Source of the DNA: Bacteriovoracales bacterium
GTDB lineage: Bacteria > Bdellovibrionota > Bacteriovoracia > Bacteriovoracales > Bacteriovoracaceae
Direction of reading: 5' to 3'
Length of the DNA stretch: 51,807 nucleotides
Assembly: GCA_030149295.1 (NCBI GenBank)
Contig: JASBRV010000010.1
Span: 1 to 51,807, forward strand
The notes under the pieces are model-generated. The model had not been told where the DNA came from. It searched no databases and saw only the letters and a program-made list of their open reading frames with translations. Position numbers and translations under genes: made by a program. Below are positions 11,003 through 20,411 of this stretch, one piece after another; within the stretch, counting starts at the first letter, position 1; the number at the start of each line of letters is the position of its first letter.

Positions 11003-11575
11003 ATGGTCATGAAAAACCTTATCTTATCTTTATTCTTATTTTCTTTTTCCTCTATCGCTGCTGATTGTATGCTGGAAGGCAAGCCTGAAGTCTCTTGGGT
11101 AGCCTTTAAAACCATGAAAAAAGTTGGTGTGGGTGGAAAATTTGACACCCTCGAGACAAAAGGGCCGAACAAGGGAAAAAGTCTTTTCTCTCTCCTCAAA
11201 GACCAAAGAATCACCATTGATGCCTATAGCGTGAACACCAATAATCCTGGCCGAGACATGAAGATTGAAAAGTTTTTCTTCGGTGTCCTTCCTGAAGTTA
11301 GTGGAAAAAGGGAAATTACCGGACAAATCACTAAAGTCGACAAGAAGATCATCACTATTGACCTCTTTATGAATGGCAAAAAACAAACTGTTCCCATGAC
11401 TTACACTCTCAAAAATAATGTCCTTGAAGCCAAAGGTCACATAGACGTTCTCGACTTTGCCCTTGGTAAAGGTCTCGCTGGGATTAATAAAGCTTGCTAT
11501 GCTCTTCATGAAGGCAAAACATGGTCTCATGTGGAAATTGCCTTTAAGCAAAACGTAAAAAACTGCAAACTTTAA
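11003..11575 (+). CDS. Periplasmic YceI-like protein
   Basis: A 190-residue protein with a signal peptide (MKNLILSLFLFSFSSIAAD, cleavage near AAD). The mature part starts with a Cys and has the lipocalin-like pattern of YceI proteins: VSWVAFKTMKKVGVGGKF near the start, paired strands REITGQITKVDKKIITI, and a final FKQNVKNCKL with a second Cys. YceI proteins bind isoprenoid-like lipids in the periplasm and are often linked to respiratory or stress genes. The ATG at 11009 may be the real start instead of 11003; neither has a clear ribosome site. It precedes the TauE gene by 44 bases, so the two may be one transcript. Confidence 0.7.
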   Translation: MVMKNLILSLFLFSFSSIAADCMLEGKPEVSWVAFKTMKKVGVGGKFDTLETKGPNKGKSLFSLLKDQRITIDAYSVNTNNPGRDMKIEKFFFGVLPEVSGKREITGQITKVDKKIITIDLFMNGKKQTVPMTYTLKNNVLEAKGHIDVLDFALGKGLAGINKACYALHEGKTWSHVEIAFKQNVKNCKL

Positions 11576-11619
11576 GCTAGATCATATTAATTTTTCTAAT
11601 ACACCTATAGAATAAACCT

Positions 11620-12354
11620 ATGTTAGGTTTATCACTTGCTTTTATTGTCGGTTTTAGTCTCGGTCTCCTCGGTGGAGGTGGATCCATCCTCACCGTTCCC
11701 ATCTTGGTTTATCTCCTGGGGCGCGACCCCAAGGATTCAATCGCCATGAGTCTGGCGATCGTTGGAGCCACGAGTATCGTGGGTGTCATTAATCACTGGC
11801 GGGCCGATAATGTGCGCTTTAAAGTGGCCGCCCTTTTTGCCCCTTTTGCCATGGGAGGAACCTTTCTTGGGGCTAGACTTAGTCAGTTCCTCACCTCCCA
11901 AGTTCAACTTCTTCTCTTTGCCATCATCATGATTCTCGCTTCCTTTTTTATGATTCGAGGAAGAAAGGAATCCTCAGGAGAGGAGGAAAAATCTCCCTCC
12001 GTTTTACTTGTCGGAATTCAAGCTCTCTTTGTTGGCATCATGACCGGAATTGTAGGAGTTGGTGGCGGCTTTCTTCTCGTGCCCGCTTTGACACTTCTAG
12101 TAGGGCTTCCCATGCACCACGCGGTAGGTACTAGCCTCTTACTTATCGCCCTCAATTCGTTTACAGGATTTGCGGGTTACTTAGGCTTGGTTGAAATAGA
12201 TTGGAAATTTCTCGCTCAATTTTCAGGTCTTTCAATTATAGGAATTTTGGTTGGTAGCCAACTCGTCCCCTACATTCCTCAAAAGAAACTTAAGAAGGGA
12301 TTTGGAGTCTTCTTAATTTTAATGGGTCTGTTCGTTCTTTATAAAAATATTTAG
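11620..12354 (+). CDS. TauE/SafE-family anion exporter
   Basis: A 244-residue integral membrane protein with about eight helices in two halves, each marked by the family's glycine motif: [14 protein letters not shown] near residue 20 and [12 protein letters not shown] near residue 150. TauE/SafE members export sulfite, sulfoacetate or related sulfur anions across the inner membrane. Convergent to it lies a Tll0287-like and persulfide-dioxygenase operon. Persulfide dioxygenase produces sulfite, so export of sulfite is the natural guess; this is inference from neighbours. The stop shares the tetranucleotide TTAG (12351-12354) with the convergent gene. Confidence 0.88.
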   Translation: MLGLSLAFIVGFSLGLLGGGGSILTVPILVYLLGRDPKDSIAMSLAIVGATSIVGVINHWRADNVRFKVAALFAPFAMGGTFLGARLSQFLTSQVQLLLFAIIMILASFFMIRGRKESSGEEEKSPSVLLVGIQALFVGIMTGIVGVGGGFLLVPALTLLVGLPMHHAVGTSLLLIALNSFTGFAGYLGLVEIDWKFLAQFSGLSIIGILVGSQLVPYIPQKKLKKGFGVFLILMGLFVLYKNI

Positions 12355-12887
12355 TACTCAACCCAAAAGAGTCCACGGAAATCTCCCATCTTAAAGCCTG
12401 TTGCCTGATCCTTAGGATAAAGTTGGGATAGAGTCTCCTGGACCTTAGGGCTAATATTTTCTCCATGGCATTTCAAACAAGCAGGTTGGTTAATTCTGAT
12501 TGGCTCCAAATAACCATGCTTGCCATCTTCTAATTTAATAGTAAGAGAGTCTTTTCTTTTTCCGGAAACAAACTCAGCAAGATAAGGCTTAACCCAATCT
12601 TTAGGAGCATTCTTTGGGTTTCTTAACTTATGGGAAGTTCTTCCCAGAGTGCCTTTAAAATTTTGATGTTTCTTCGTAATTGGCATGGCCTTAAGATGAC
12701 AAAATTTAAGAGCAGCAACTGGTCCATCCTTCTTAAGCTTACCAGAAAGACTCTTCATTAGGTCTTTCTTTAGAGGCTTAAGTACTTCCTTCGGATTGAC
12801 ACTACTAGATTCTGCCCATGTCCCTTGACTCACGAATAGAGAACATAGAGAAAACATCAAAACAACTTTTATTTTTTTATAATTCAT
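12351..12887 (-). CDS. Tll0287-like (DUF3365) haem-binding periplasmic protein
   Basis: A 178-residue protein with a signal peptide (cleavage near TWAES). The body follows the Tll0287/DUF3365 pattern: ALKFCHLKAMPITKK in the first half, LGRTSHKLRNPKNAP, then a c-type haem motif, CLKCH, in NQPACLKCHGE about residue 140, and a C-terminal [11 protein letters not shown] strand. Family members are PAS-like haem sensors or cytochromes in the periplasm. Its start lies inside the end of the persulfide dioxygenase gene (11-base overlap), so the two are co-translated. A redox or sulfide-related electron role is plausible but inferred. Confidence 0.85.
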   Translation of the reverse strand: MNYKKIKVVLMFSLCSLFVSQGTWAESSSVNPKEVLKPLKKDLMKSLSGKLKKDGPVAALKFCHLKAMPITKKHQNFKGTLGRTSHKLRNPKNAPKDWVKPYLAEFVSGKRKDSLTIKLEDGKHGYLEPIRINQPACLKCHGENISPKVQETLSQLYPKDQATGFKMGDFRGLFWVEY

Positions 12888-13758
12888 CGGACACCTTGAG
12901 AGGAATTTTCAGATAACGAACGCCATTATTTTCACTTACAGGTAATTTCCCTCCATCAATATTCACTTGAATACTAGGAAGAAGAAGTTTCGGTGCGCTT
13001 AAGGTTGCGTCCCTCTCTTTTCTAAATGCTACAAATTGTTCTTTTGTAGTGTCACCTTTCAGACGAATATTCTCTTTCTTTGACTCTCCAATGGTACAGG
13101 AGAATCGAAGCTTTCTGCCCCCAGGTTGATAATCGTGCCCTGTATAAACCACCGTTTCATCAGGAAGAGAGTAAAGTTTCTCTGATATAGAGTAATAAAG
13201 ATCCTCTGCACTTCCTTTAGGAAAGTCACATCTACCAGTTCCATAATCAGGCATAAATAAGGCATCTCCTGTAAAGACGGCATCATCAAAGAGAAGACTC
13301 GTGCACGCAGGAGTATGACCGGGAGTAAAGAGAACCTTGAAGGAAAGGCTCCCTGCCGTGACGACTTGACCATCGTCAAAGAGTTCATCAAACTGCGATC
13401 CATCTTTTGGAATATCCAAATTAAAGACTTCACTGAAAACATCTTGGACTTCTAATATATTTTTCCCAATGCCCACCTTCGCCTGGGGAAATTGTTTCTT
13501 TAAGACCATAGCGCCTGTTAAATGATCTGCGTGAGCATGAGTTTCTAAAAAGTAATGAATTTTTAAATCCTCTTTTTTCACAAAGTCGATTAATTCATGA
13601 ATGGACTCATGACTTATAGCCCCAGAGGCATGGTCGTAATTGAGAACCGAATCAATGACAACAGCATCCTTTGTTTGAGGGTCCCAAACTGCGTAAGTTA
13701 AAGTAAAGGTTTCCTCATCATAGAATTCTTGTACCAAAAAATTATCATGTTTATTCAC
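12877..13758 (-). CDS. Persulfide dioxygenase-like MBL protein (ETHE1/Blh type)
   Basis: A 293-residue MBL-fold protein. The metal motif is THAHADHLTG, followed by FTPGHTPACTSLLFDD, VFTGDALFMPDYGTGRCDF and VYTGHDYQPGG, a set typical of ETHE1, PDO and Blh persulfide dioxygenases, which turn glutathione persulfide into sulfite. I prefer the GTG at 13758 (VNKHDNF) because AGGAG lies seven bases upstream; the ATG at 13773 has no site and would put AGGAG inside the gene. The neighbouring sulfite-exporter-like TauE fits the reaction. Upstream, a -10-like CATAAT and an FNR-type box are spaced as in a class II activated promoter. Confidence 0.85.
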   Translation of the reverse strand: MNKHDNFLVQEFYDEETFTLTYAVWDPQTKDAVVIDSVLNYDHASGAISHESIHELIDFVKKEDLKIHYFLETHAHADHLTGAMVLKKQFPQAKVGIGKNILEVQDVFSEVFNLDIPKDGSQFDELFDDGQVVTAGSLSFKVLFTPGHTPACTSLLFDDAVFTGDALFMPDYGTGRCDFPKGSAEDLYYSISEKLYSLPDETVVYTGHDYQPGGRKLRFSCTIGESKKENIRLKGDTTKEQFVAFRKERDATLSAPKLLLPSIQVNIDGGKLPVSENNGVRYLKIPLKVSDEL

Positions 13759-13784
13759 GACATCACTCCTCATTTTGTCCTTCT

Positions 13785-13826
13785 ATTATGGGCAAAAAGC
13801 TCTTTTTTGACTATGATATAGATCAA
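13785..13826 (-). promoter_or_regulatory. Class II FNR-type promoter for the persulfide dioxygenase operon
   Basis: An FNR/Dnr-type box ATGAT-ATAG-ATCAA lies at 13813-13826 (consensus TTGAT-N4-ATCAA, nine of ten bases). On the minus strand a -10-like CATAAT is at 13790-13785. Setting its last base to -7 puts +1 at 13778 and the box centre at exactly -41.5, the classical class II activator position. The box also lies 16-29 bases before the ATG at 13842 of the divergent regulator, where it could repress that gene. Confidence 0.65.
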
Positions 13827-13841
13827 AGACAGGAAAAGAAC

Positions 13842-14477
13842 ATGAATAATCCCAATATCTTAGGTCCTCTTGATATTTTAACAAGCGGCCAAAAAGAAAG
13901 TTTAAAACTTAAACACCTAAAAAAGGGCGACATTCTTTATCGAGAAGGTGACCAGCCCCATGGTCTTTACTTCCTGCAAAAAGGACTCCTTGGGCTCACC
14001 ATGCTCAGTGAGTCAGGTGCAGAAAGCCTGGTCCGTATCTTTCCTGAACAAAGTTTTTGCGGTCACCGTAGCCTTATTGCTCAAGAGGAATATCATGCTT
14101 CTGCTGTCGCTCTTAAAGCCTGTGAGATTTTGTTCATTGAAGCACAAGCCGCCAATAAGCTTCTTTTAGAAAATAATGAGTTACTCATGTTCTTTAGTCG
14201 CTGCCTCGCAAGAGATCTCAAAATTGCTGAAAGCCGCTTCAACGATATGATCGGTAAAAGGGCTTATCAAAGAGTGGTTGATTCCATTGTTTTTCTCAAA
14301 CATAAGAATAGTCAATTTCCTTGGACGAGAAGGGAGATCGGTGAATTTTGTGGGGTTAAAATGGAAACGGTGTCTCGCATATTGAGCGAGCTTGAAGAGA
14401 ATGGCTTAATTAAAAAAGAGGGCCGCTCCATCAAAATCATCGATGAAGCGAAGCTCCTTAATTCTTATTCGTCGTAA
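13842..14477 (+). CDS. Crp/Fnr-family transcription regulator without N-terminal Fe-S cysteines
   Basis: A 211-residue regulator. I chose the ATG at 13842, which has AGGAAAAG upstream; an ATG at 13788 would place the FNR-type box inside the gene. Residues 1-120 are a cyclic-nucleotide-binding fold (KKGDILYREGDQPHGLYFL...), then a long dimer helix and a winged HTH (TRREIGEFCGVKMETVSRIL). The recognition helix carries E, S and R spaced as in FNR (ETVSR), which predicts TTGAT half-sites, and such a box lies just upstream. The N-terminal cluster cysteines of classical FNR are absent, so oxygen sensing by 4Fe-4S is unlikely; a Dnr-like or thiol-based signal is possible. Confidence 0.88.
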   Translation: MNNPNILGPLDILTSGQKESLKLKHLKKGDILYREGDQPHGLYFLQKGLLGLTMLSESGAESLVRIFPEQSFCGHRSLIAQEEYHASAVALKACEILFIEAQAANKLLLENNELLMFFSRCLARDLKIAESRFNDMIGKRAYQRVVDSIVFLKHKNSQFPWTRREIGEFCGVKMETVSRILSELEENGLIKKEGRSIKIIDEAKLLNSYSS

Positions 14478-14686
14478 TCAGATTCTGTGTCGCTATCCAT
14501 TTCATCATTCATGATAGCTTCTTTCTTAGCCCCAGCTTCTTCAAACTTGGCATCTCTTTCATGGTGAGTTGTATCCTCACCTTCATGATGATCGTCTTCA
14601 CTACCACCAACACCACAAGAACCACAGTGGGCTTGGATATTCACAGATAAGATAAAAACAGAAAGCAATAATAGAAGTTTTTTCAT
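14465..14686 (-). CDS. Small secreted His- and acid-rich peptide with HCGSCG
   Basis: A 73-residue protein with a signal peptide (MKKLLLLLSVFILSVNIQA). The mature form starts with HCGSCGVGG, then a His/Asp/Glu cluster (EDDHHEGEDTTHHERD) and a strongly acidic tail. The composition predicts metal binding in the periplasm, or a thiol site of the CxxC type; this is inference from composition only. Its start overlaps the stop of the 434-residue gene (ATGA), so it is translationally coupled to that gene and the LysR gene. The last 13 bases overlap the convergent Crp/Fnr gene. Confidence 0.65.
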   Translation of the reverse strand: MKKLLLLLSVFILSVNIQAHCGSCGVGGSEDDHHEGEDTTHHERDAKFEEAGAKKEAIMNDEMDSDTESDYDE

Positions 14687-15987
14687 AATGTCTCCTGGCC
14701 CTTAGTGGGCTCAATGATATAAAGCTTATCCTTACTATTATAATTTAGAGACACCACTTGTCCCGGAGAAAATGATAAAACCTTGCCTATATCTAGCTCA
14801 TATTCATTATTGCCGGGGTGCAACTTAAAGCCGAATTCACAGTCCTCTGCCACCATCAGGCTCAAGCTATGAGGAAGCTTCCAACCCCTTAAAATTCTTC
14901 GAATATCAAGAGGTTGTTTTGTTTTATTATTCATTTTCAAAAGTAGAATAGGACATTCCTCTATCTCTATTTCCCCATGAAATTCGTGAAAAGTTCTCTC
15001 TAAAATACCAAAAAGACCATATTTCGCCGTATAAGAATCCAAAAGCGAGCGGGAATTGATGAGGACATCGCCACTTTTAAGGCGAATCTCCCCTACTTGA
15101 AAGTTTTCTGCTAGCGCCCTCTTAAGAGCTACTTGTCCTTTAATCGTTTTAAGGTCCAGGCCCAAACTATTGGAAACCAGTTTGGCCACACATAGATATC
15201 CAAGTGCGGCTTCTGGACTATCAGGATCTCCCCCTCGCTCGCGAATAAAGGCGAATAAATCCTCTCGTGTCTTTTGATCAATTCTTTGGTCTCCGAAATG
15301 AATGTCAAAGTCTGCTCCCACTACATTAAGTGGCCTTATGGCTTCTTTGAAAATCTCCTCATCGCGATCAAGAAAAACCTCCCACCACGTCTTTCCAATG
15401 ATCGCATAGTGAAAGGCCATGTCACCAAAATCGATATCTAGGGAAAAGTCCTCATAAAAAGAAGTTGGCATTTTAAAAAGTTTTGGATTCCAAGACTCAA
15501 AGATCATCCCCGCAAAAGCATGGTTGTCTCCTTGATGACGATCGAGAGACTCCATATCGTGAATACAATGATTGAGTTCTCCAATTGCAGCCTGACCTAG
15601 AGAGCTTGATTTCTTAAAAGAGTCACTGGGATCAAAGGCATCTCCATAGAGAACTTCAAAATGATGATGAATGATATTGGAAAACTCTTGAGTAAAACTC
15701 CCACTTGCCCGCTCTTTGATATGATAAAGGCCTTCTTTGTTAATGATCTCAATGGCATCATTTAAACGTTGAGCAAGATGCTCCATTGTTCTATGAGCAA
15801 GGTGAAAGCCTGGATAACGAAGTCCGTAAAGATCCCTTCCTTTTAACTTTTCATTGAAAAGCTTAAACCAAAAAAGACCACTAGGTCGATCCATCACTTG
15901 CCAGGTAAGAGTCACAACCTTGTCATCTCTTTGGTTAACTTCTGCACAAGAATGAAAATCAATCTCTACAAATTGTTTATCTCCCAT
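14683..15987 (-). CDS. Unknown 434-residue cytoplasmic protein
   Basis: I recognise no family. There is no signal peptide and no membrane helix. The N-terminal half is rich in aromatic and His residues (for example IIHHHFEVLYGDAF and HCIHDMESLDRHQGD); the C-terminal half looks like mixed alpha/beta, ending in short strands (SPGQVVSLNYNSKDKLYIIEP) that could be a small beta-barrel module. It starts on the LysR stop codon (TAATG at 15985-15989) and ends on the start of the secreted His-rich peptide (ATGA). The three genes therefore form one tight unit, divergent from sdhCAB. A direct functional link with LysR is likely but its nature is unknown. Confidence 0.7.
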   Translation of the reverse strand: MGDKQFVEIDFHSCAEVNQRDDKVVTLTWQVMDRPSGLFWFKLFNEKLKGRDLYGLRYPGFHLAHRTMEHLAQRLNDAIEIINKEGLYHIKERASGSFTQEFSNIIHHHFEVLYGDAFDPSDSFKKSSSLGQAAIGELNHCIHDMESLDRHQGDNHAFAGMIFESWNPKLFKMPTSFYEDFSLDIDFGDMAFHYAIIGKTWWEVFLDRDEEIFKEAIRPLNVVGADFDIHFGDQRIDQKTREDLFAFIRERGGDPDSPEAALGYLCVAKLVSNSLGLDLKTIKGQVALKRALAENFQVGEIRLKSGDVLINSRSLLDSYTAKYGLFGILERTFHEFHGEIEIEECPILLLKMNNKTKQPLDIRRILRGWKLPHSLSLMVAEDCEFGFKLHPGNNEYELDIGKVLSFSPGQVVSLNYNSKDKLYIIEPTKGQETL

Positions 15988-16844
15988 TAAGAGAGTTCCT
16001 TAAGATAGGTAAGAAGTTGGGCAGATAGAGCACGAGCCGCTGCAGACTTTTGAAAATCATGACGATAGACCAAGCAAATTCTATCTTTAAAAGTGGAAAA
16101 CTCTTCTCGTCTTTTTACTTTCTTAATCTCCTCACCCAAAACACGCTCAGGGATAACACCAACCCCAGCTCCTCCAAGAATCAATGCCTTCACCACCTCA
16201 AGAGATGAAGAAAATATCGTGCGATGAAAAGGGTTTTTCTTTCCTTTAACATTTCTCAAAAGCTCTTGAGTTTGAATCAGATCAGGATCACTGATAAGAA
16301 CATTTTCATTGGCGGCTTTTAGCGATTTCTTTTGATAAAAGCCAACAACATCCTGAAAGATTTCTTTAATGACGAGGTCAGGATGATTGACGGGATTGAC
16401 CACAAGCCCGAAATCCAATTGAAAGCTTACCACTCTCTCGGTAATTCTACGGGAAAGGTCGTGTTCTAATTGCAGGGAAAGTTCTGGAAAGTTGGCCATC
16501 AACGTGCCTGAGAAATGGGAAAGTGTGTATAACGCAACGGAAGTATGGACACCCAAACGATAGGTTCCCATCACTTGAGTAGACTCTTTTTGACTATCGG
16601 TAACCAATCTTTCCCACTGCTCCAATAACTGACGCGCTTCAGAAAGGAGCTTATTTCCTGCCCGCGTTGGCACCACTCCAGATTTTGAACGCAGAAGTAA
16701 TTGAGTATCCATTGCGCTCTCCAAACGCTTCATCGCCTGACTAAGAGCGGGCTGACTGACTCCAAGCCTTTCGGCAGCTCTCGATAAATTTCCTGTACCT
16801 GTCACCTCTATAAAGGCCATCAGGTCATTTGCATTTGGCATCAT
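15987..16844 (-). CDS. LysR-family transcription regulator
   Basis: A 285-residue regulator with the classical N-terminal winged HTH (NLSRAAERLGVSQPALSQAM near residues 18-37, then LESAMDTQLLLRSKSGV) and a periplasmic-binding-like effector domain. Its length is standard. The divergent neighbour is sdhC, with 187 bases between, the usual geometry for a LysR regulator and its target. It could control sdhCAB, its own operon, or both. Downstream genes are fused to it by a one-base stop/start overlap. The effector cannot be inferred. Confidence 0.92.
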   Translation of the reverse strand: MMPNANDLMAFIEVTGTGNLSRAAERLGVSQPALSQAMKRLESAMDTQLLLRSKSGVVPTRAGNKLLSEARQLLEQWERLVTDSQKESTQVMGTYRLGVHTSVALYTLSHFSGTLMANFPELSLQLEHDLSRRITERVVSFQLDFGLVVNPVNHPDLVIKEIFQDVVGFYQKKSLKAANENVLISDPDLIQTQELLRNVKGKKNPFHRTIFSSSLEVVKALILGGAGVGVIPERVLGEEIKKVKRREEFSTFKDRICLVYRHDFQKSAAARALSAQLLTYLKELS

Positions 16845-17031
16845 CTCTTTAGTCTCCCTGTCTCAAGTATAGTTAAAGTTAAACAAACGTTTCGCAATAA
16901 TGCTTGTCGCAATTCGCCTAAAAAAAACGTCTCACCTTAGTATTTTGTTTGTGTATTGTTTGAGTTACTATGTATGCGAATTCACAATTACAGTACTACT
17001 TAAAACCCTTTTCTGAAGGAGACCGTCCGTC

Positions 17032-17706
17032 ATGTTAAGTCAATTCCTTAAAGTCATGACTTCTTCTATAATGAAGAAGCAACTGATGGGAGTCACAGGG
17101 CTTTTGCTTTGTGGTTTTCTTATCACCCACCTCTTAGGTAACTTCCTCATTTTCGTAGGACCAGATGCCTTTAACCTCTACGCTTACAAACTCACCTCTA
17201 CACCTCTTATTTATGTGGCAGAGGCCGTTTTGTTGGCCATCTTTTTGACACACATGGGATTGGCAGCTCGTCTAACCATTGAAAATAAAATGGCCCGTCC
17301 AGTGGGTTATTATATGACTCAAGCAACTGGCAGAGGTTTAACATTTGCCTCTTCCACTATGCCTTGGACCGGGATTGGTATAGGAGTTTTTGTGGTTCTC
17401 CATATCCTTCATTTTAAGTTTGGAGCTCACTACGATGTCGTCGTTGATGGTGTCGAAATGAGAGATCTTTACAAGCTTGTTGTTGAAGAGTTTCAGAGTA
17501 AGGCCTTTACTTTTGGATACATTGTGGCGATGGCCTTTGTTGGTGTGCATGTAAGTCATGGTTTTTGGAGTGCTTTTCAGTCCCTCGGCTTTAATCATCC
17601 CAAGTACACACCGATACTTAAAGTCGCTTCCCTCGTCTATGCATTGGCAGTATTTGGTGGATTCGCTTCCTTACCGATTTACTGTTTTTTACAAGGAGTT
17701 CAATAA
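17032..17706 (+). CDS. sdhC: Succinate dehydrogenase cytochrome b subunit, B type
   Basis: A 224-residue membrane anchor with five predicted helices, as in the single-subunit diheme B-type enzymes (Wolinella FrdC, Bacillus SdhC). Candidate haem ligands sit in four helices: H33, H74, H124 or H127, and H173 or H176. No sdhD is present, consistent with this type. An AAGGAG site precedes the ATG by about nine bases. The 187-bp upstream gap to LysR contains AT-rich sequence with possible promoter hexamers around 16945-16973, but I am not confident in them. The stop shares a base with the sdhA start (TAATG). Confidence 0.93.
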   Translation: MLSQFLKVMTSSIMKKQLMGVTGLLLCGFLITHLLGNFLIFVGPDAFNLYAYKLTSTPLIYVAEAVLLAIFLTHMGLAARLTIENKMARPVGYYMTQATGRGLTFASSTMPWTGIGIGVFVVLHILHFKFGAHYDVVVDGVEMRDLYKLVVEEFQSKAFTFGYIVAMAFVGVHVSHGFWSAFQSLGFNHPKYTPILKVASLVYALAVFGGFASLPIYCFLQGVQ

Positions 17707-19631
17707 TGACTAAGAAACTCGATGGTAAAGTTCCCGCGGGAAAAGTTTCAGAAATATGGGATAATCACCGTTTTAATATGAAGCTGGTTAACCCTGCTAA
17801 TAAAAGAAAATTTAAAGTCATCGTTGTCGGTACTGGACTTGCTGGCGCTTCAGCTTCAGCAACACTTGCAGAACTTGGCTACAACGTCGAAGCCTTTTGC
17901 ATCCAAGACTCTCCTCGACGTGCCCACTCTATTGCGGCTCAAGGAGGAATCAACGCAGCTAAGAACTACCCCAACGATGGTGACTCCGTATGGCGTCTCT
18001 TCTATGACACGGTAAAAGGTGGCGATTACCGAGCAAGAGAAGCTAACGTCTATCGTCTCGCCCAAGTGGCCAACAGTATTATCGACCAGTGTGCGGCTCA
18101 AGGGGTCCCCTTTGCTCGTGAATACGGTGGCACACTTGCTAACCGCTCCTTTGGTGGAGCTCAAGTGTCTCGTACCTTCTATGCTAGAGGTCAAACGGGA
18201 CAACAGCTTCTTCTTGGAGCTTACTCTGCTATGATGAAGGAAACTTCTAAAGGTAAAATTAAAGTCCATACACGGGAAGAGATGGTTGACCTGGTCAAAG
18301 TTGATGGTCACGCTAAAGGCATCATTACAAGAAATATTGTCTCTGGTGAATTTAATAAGTGGGCAGCGGACGCTGTTCTTCTTTGCACTGGCGGTTACGG
18401 CAATGTTTACTTCCTTTCAACTAATGCCATGACTTCTAATGGCTCTGCTGCCTGGAAGGCTTATAAGAAAGGCGCCATGTTTGGTAACCCTTGTTACACG
18501 CAGATTCACCCCACTTGTATTCCCGTTCACGGTGAAGCTCAGTCTAAATTGACTCTTATGTCAGAGTCTCTAAGAAATGATGGTCGCGTTTGGGTTCCTA
18601 AGAAAGCTGGTGACAACCGTAAACCAAATGAAATTCCTGAAGAAGAGAGAGATTACTATCTTGAAAGAAAGTATCCTTCTTTTGGTAACCTCGTTCCTCG
18701 TGATGTGGCTTCAAGAAACGCGAAGGAAGCTATTGACGAAGGTAAGGGTGTTGGGAAAACCGGCGTTGCCGTTTATCTCGACTTTGCCGATGCTATTAAG
18801 CGCGACGGTGAGCAAGCGATTCGTGAGCGCTACGGTAACCTCTTTGATATGTATAATAGAATTACTGATGAGAATCCATATCAAGTTCCCATGAGAATCT
18901 ATCCCGCAGTTCACTATACGATGGGTGGACTTTGGGTAGACTACAATCTTCAGACGACAGTCCCCGGATGTTTTGCTCTAGGTGAAGCCAACTTCTCTGA
19001 TCATGGAGCTAATCGTCTGGGTGCTTCCGCCCTGATGCAAGGCCTTGCTGATGGTTACTTTGTCATCCCCTACACACTCGGTAATTATCTTGCCAGTGAA
19101 GGCTCTATGACAGACAAGACAACAGAAGATCATCCAGAATTTGATAAGTGTCTTCAAGAATCTAAGGATCGTTTTCATCGTATTCTCAATATTGGTGGGT
19201 CTAAGTCGGTGGACACCTTTCACAAAGAACTTGGAAAAATCATGTGGGAAAGAGTCGGTATGAGCCGAAGCGAAGAAGGACTCAAAAAAGCAATCTCTGA
19301 GATTAGTGATCTAAGAAAAGAGTTTTGGAAGGACGTTAAAGTAACAGGTACTGAAGTCGGTCTTAATGTTGAACTTGAAAAGGCTAACAGGGTGGCAGAC
19401 TTTATAGAACTTGGTGAGCTCATGGCAAGGGATGCCCTTGAAAGACGAGAGTCTTGCGGTGGCCACTTCCGTGAGGAATCACAAACAGAGGAGAACGAAG
19501 CTCTTCGTGATGACGAGAACTTTTGTCATGTCGCTGCTTGGGAGTATCAAGGAGACGATGTAGAGCCAGTACGTAATATTGAAGAATTATCATTTGAAAA
19601 TGTCCCTCTTACTCAGAGATCATACAAATAG
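17706..19631 (+). CDS. sdhA: Succinate dehydrogenase/fumarate reductase flavoprotein subunit
   Basis: A 641-residue FAD subunit that oxidises succinate in the TCA cycle on the cytoplasmic face of the inner membrane. The dinucleotide fold is [19 protein letters not shown] (about 40-58). The FAD-attaching histidine is H74 in [12 protein letters not shown]. Substrate-site segments include [20 protein letters not shown] and [12 protein letters not shown]. Its length and QGGI context fit the epsilon/Bacteroidetes/Firmicutes-like B-type enzyme, in line with SdhC. It is coupled to sdhC by TAATG and followed by sdhB after 9 bases with a GGAGG site, giving a complete three-gene complex. Confidence 0.97.
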   Translation: MTKKLDGKVPAGKVSEIWDNHRFNMKLVNPANKRKFKVIVVGTGLAGASASATLAELGYNVEAFCIQDSPRRAHSIAAQGGINAAKNYPNDGDSVWRLFYDTVKGGDYRAREANVYRLAQVANSIIDQCAAQGVPFAREYGGTLANRSFGGAQVSRTFYARGQTGQQLLLGAYSAMMKETSKGKIKVHTREEMVDLVKVDGHAKGIITRNIVSGEFNKWAADAVLLCTGGYGNVYFLSTNAMTSNGSAAWKAYKKGAMFGNPCYTQIHPTCIPVHGEAQSKLTLMSESLRNDGRVWVPKKAGDNRKPNEIPEEERDYYLERKYPSFGNLVPRDVASRNAKEAIDEGKGVGKTGVAVYLDFADAIKRDGEQAIRERYGNLFDMYNRITDENPYQVPMRIYPAVHYTMGGLWVDYNLQTTVPGCFALGEANFSDHGANRLGASALMQGLADGYFVIPYTLGNYLASEGSMTDKTTEDHPEFDKCLQESKDRFHRILNIGGSKSVDTFHKELGKIMWERVGMSRSEEGLKKAISEISDLRKEFWKDVKVTGTEVGLNVELEKANRVADFIELGELMARDALERRESCGGHFREESQTEENEALRDDENFCHVAAWEYQGDDVEPVRNIEELSFENVPLTQRSYK

Positions 19632-19640
19632 GAGGACTCC

Positions 19641-20411
19641 ATGAGCGCAGACGAAAAACTTTTGACATTAAATCTCAAAATCTGGCGCCAAAAGGATGCC
19701 AAAGATAAAGGAGAGATGGTTGATTACACTTTAGAAGGTGTATCAACAGACTCCTCTTTTCTTGAAATGCTAGACCAGCTTAATGAGAAACTGGTTTCTG
19801 AAAACCAAGAGCCCGTCGTTTTCGATCACGACTGCCGTGAAGGAATTTGCGGTATGTGTTCTTTGATGATTAACGGCCAAGCCCATGGCCCAGAAAAAGC
19901 AACCACCACATGTCAGCTTCATATGAGAAGTTTTAATGATGGTGACACAATTGTCATTGAGCCATGGAGAGCGAAAGCCTTCCCAGTCATCAAAGACCTT
20001 ATGGTGGATAGAACCTCTTTTGACCAGGTCATGCAAGCCGGAGGCTTTGTCAACGTCAACACAGGGAATGCTCAAGATGCCAACGAAATTCTTATTCCTA
20101 AAGAGAATGCAGACCTTGCCATGGATGCAGCGGCTTGTATTGGTTGTGGTGCTTGCGTAGCAAGTTGTCCCAATGCTTCAGGCATGCTTTTCGTTTCGGC
20201 TAAGATCTCTCAACTAGCTCTTCTTCCCCAAGGGAAACTTGAGGCTGAGCAGAGAGTTCAAAACATGGTTAATAAAATGGACGAACTTGGTTTTGGAAAT
20301 TGCACAAACCATGCCGAGTGTGAAGCTTCTTGCCCAAAAGATATCAATATTTCTAATATTGCCCGCATGAATAAAGAGTTTATAGCTTCGGCGGTTGCCT
20401 CTAAGAAGTAA
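19641..20411 (+). CDS. sdhB: Succinate dehydrogenase iron-sulfur subunit
   Basis: A 256-residue electron-transfer subunit. The [2Fe-2S] cysteines are C65, C70, C73 and C91 (CREGICGMC...C). The ferredoxin-like second domain has [12 protein letters not shown] (C166, C169, C172, C176) and a later [14 protein letters not shown] set for the [4Fe-4S] and [3Fe-4S] clusters. It passes electrons from the SdhA flavin to the SdhC haems and quinone. The stop codon overlaps by one base the start of a SprT-type gene (TAATG), so that gene is part of the same transcript. Confidence 0.96.
   Translation: MSADEKLLTLNLKIWRQKDAKDKGEMVDYTLEGVSTDSSFLEMLDQLNEKLVSENQEPVVFDHDCREGICGMCSLMINGQAHGPEKATTTCQLHMRSFNDGDTIVIEPWRAKAFPVIKDLMVDRTSFDQVMQAGGFVNVNTGNAQDANEILIPKENADLAMDAAACIGCGACVASCPNASGMLFVSAKISQLALLPQGKLEAEQRVQNMVNKMDELGFGNCTNHAECEASCPKDINISNIARMNKEFIASAVASKK

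Noticed and set aside
13788..13790. ATG at 13788 as start of the Crp/Fnr gene
   Set aside because: It would place the FNR-type box inside the gene and has no ribosome site; 13842 has AGGAAAAG.
16945..16973. Promoter hexamers before sdhC
   Set aside because: TTGTTT and a TATGT-like -10 can be placed, but the match is weak and AT-rich sequence gives many such hits.
17856..18311. Minus-strand frame inside sdhA
   Set aside because: SdhA is unmistakable across this stretch and the opposite frame has no recognisable feature.
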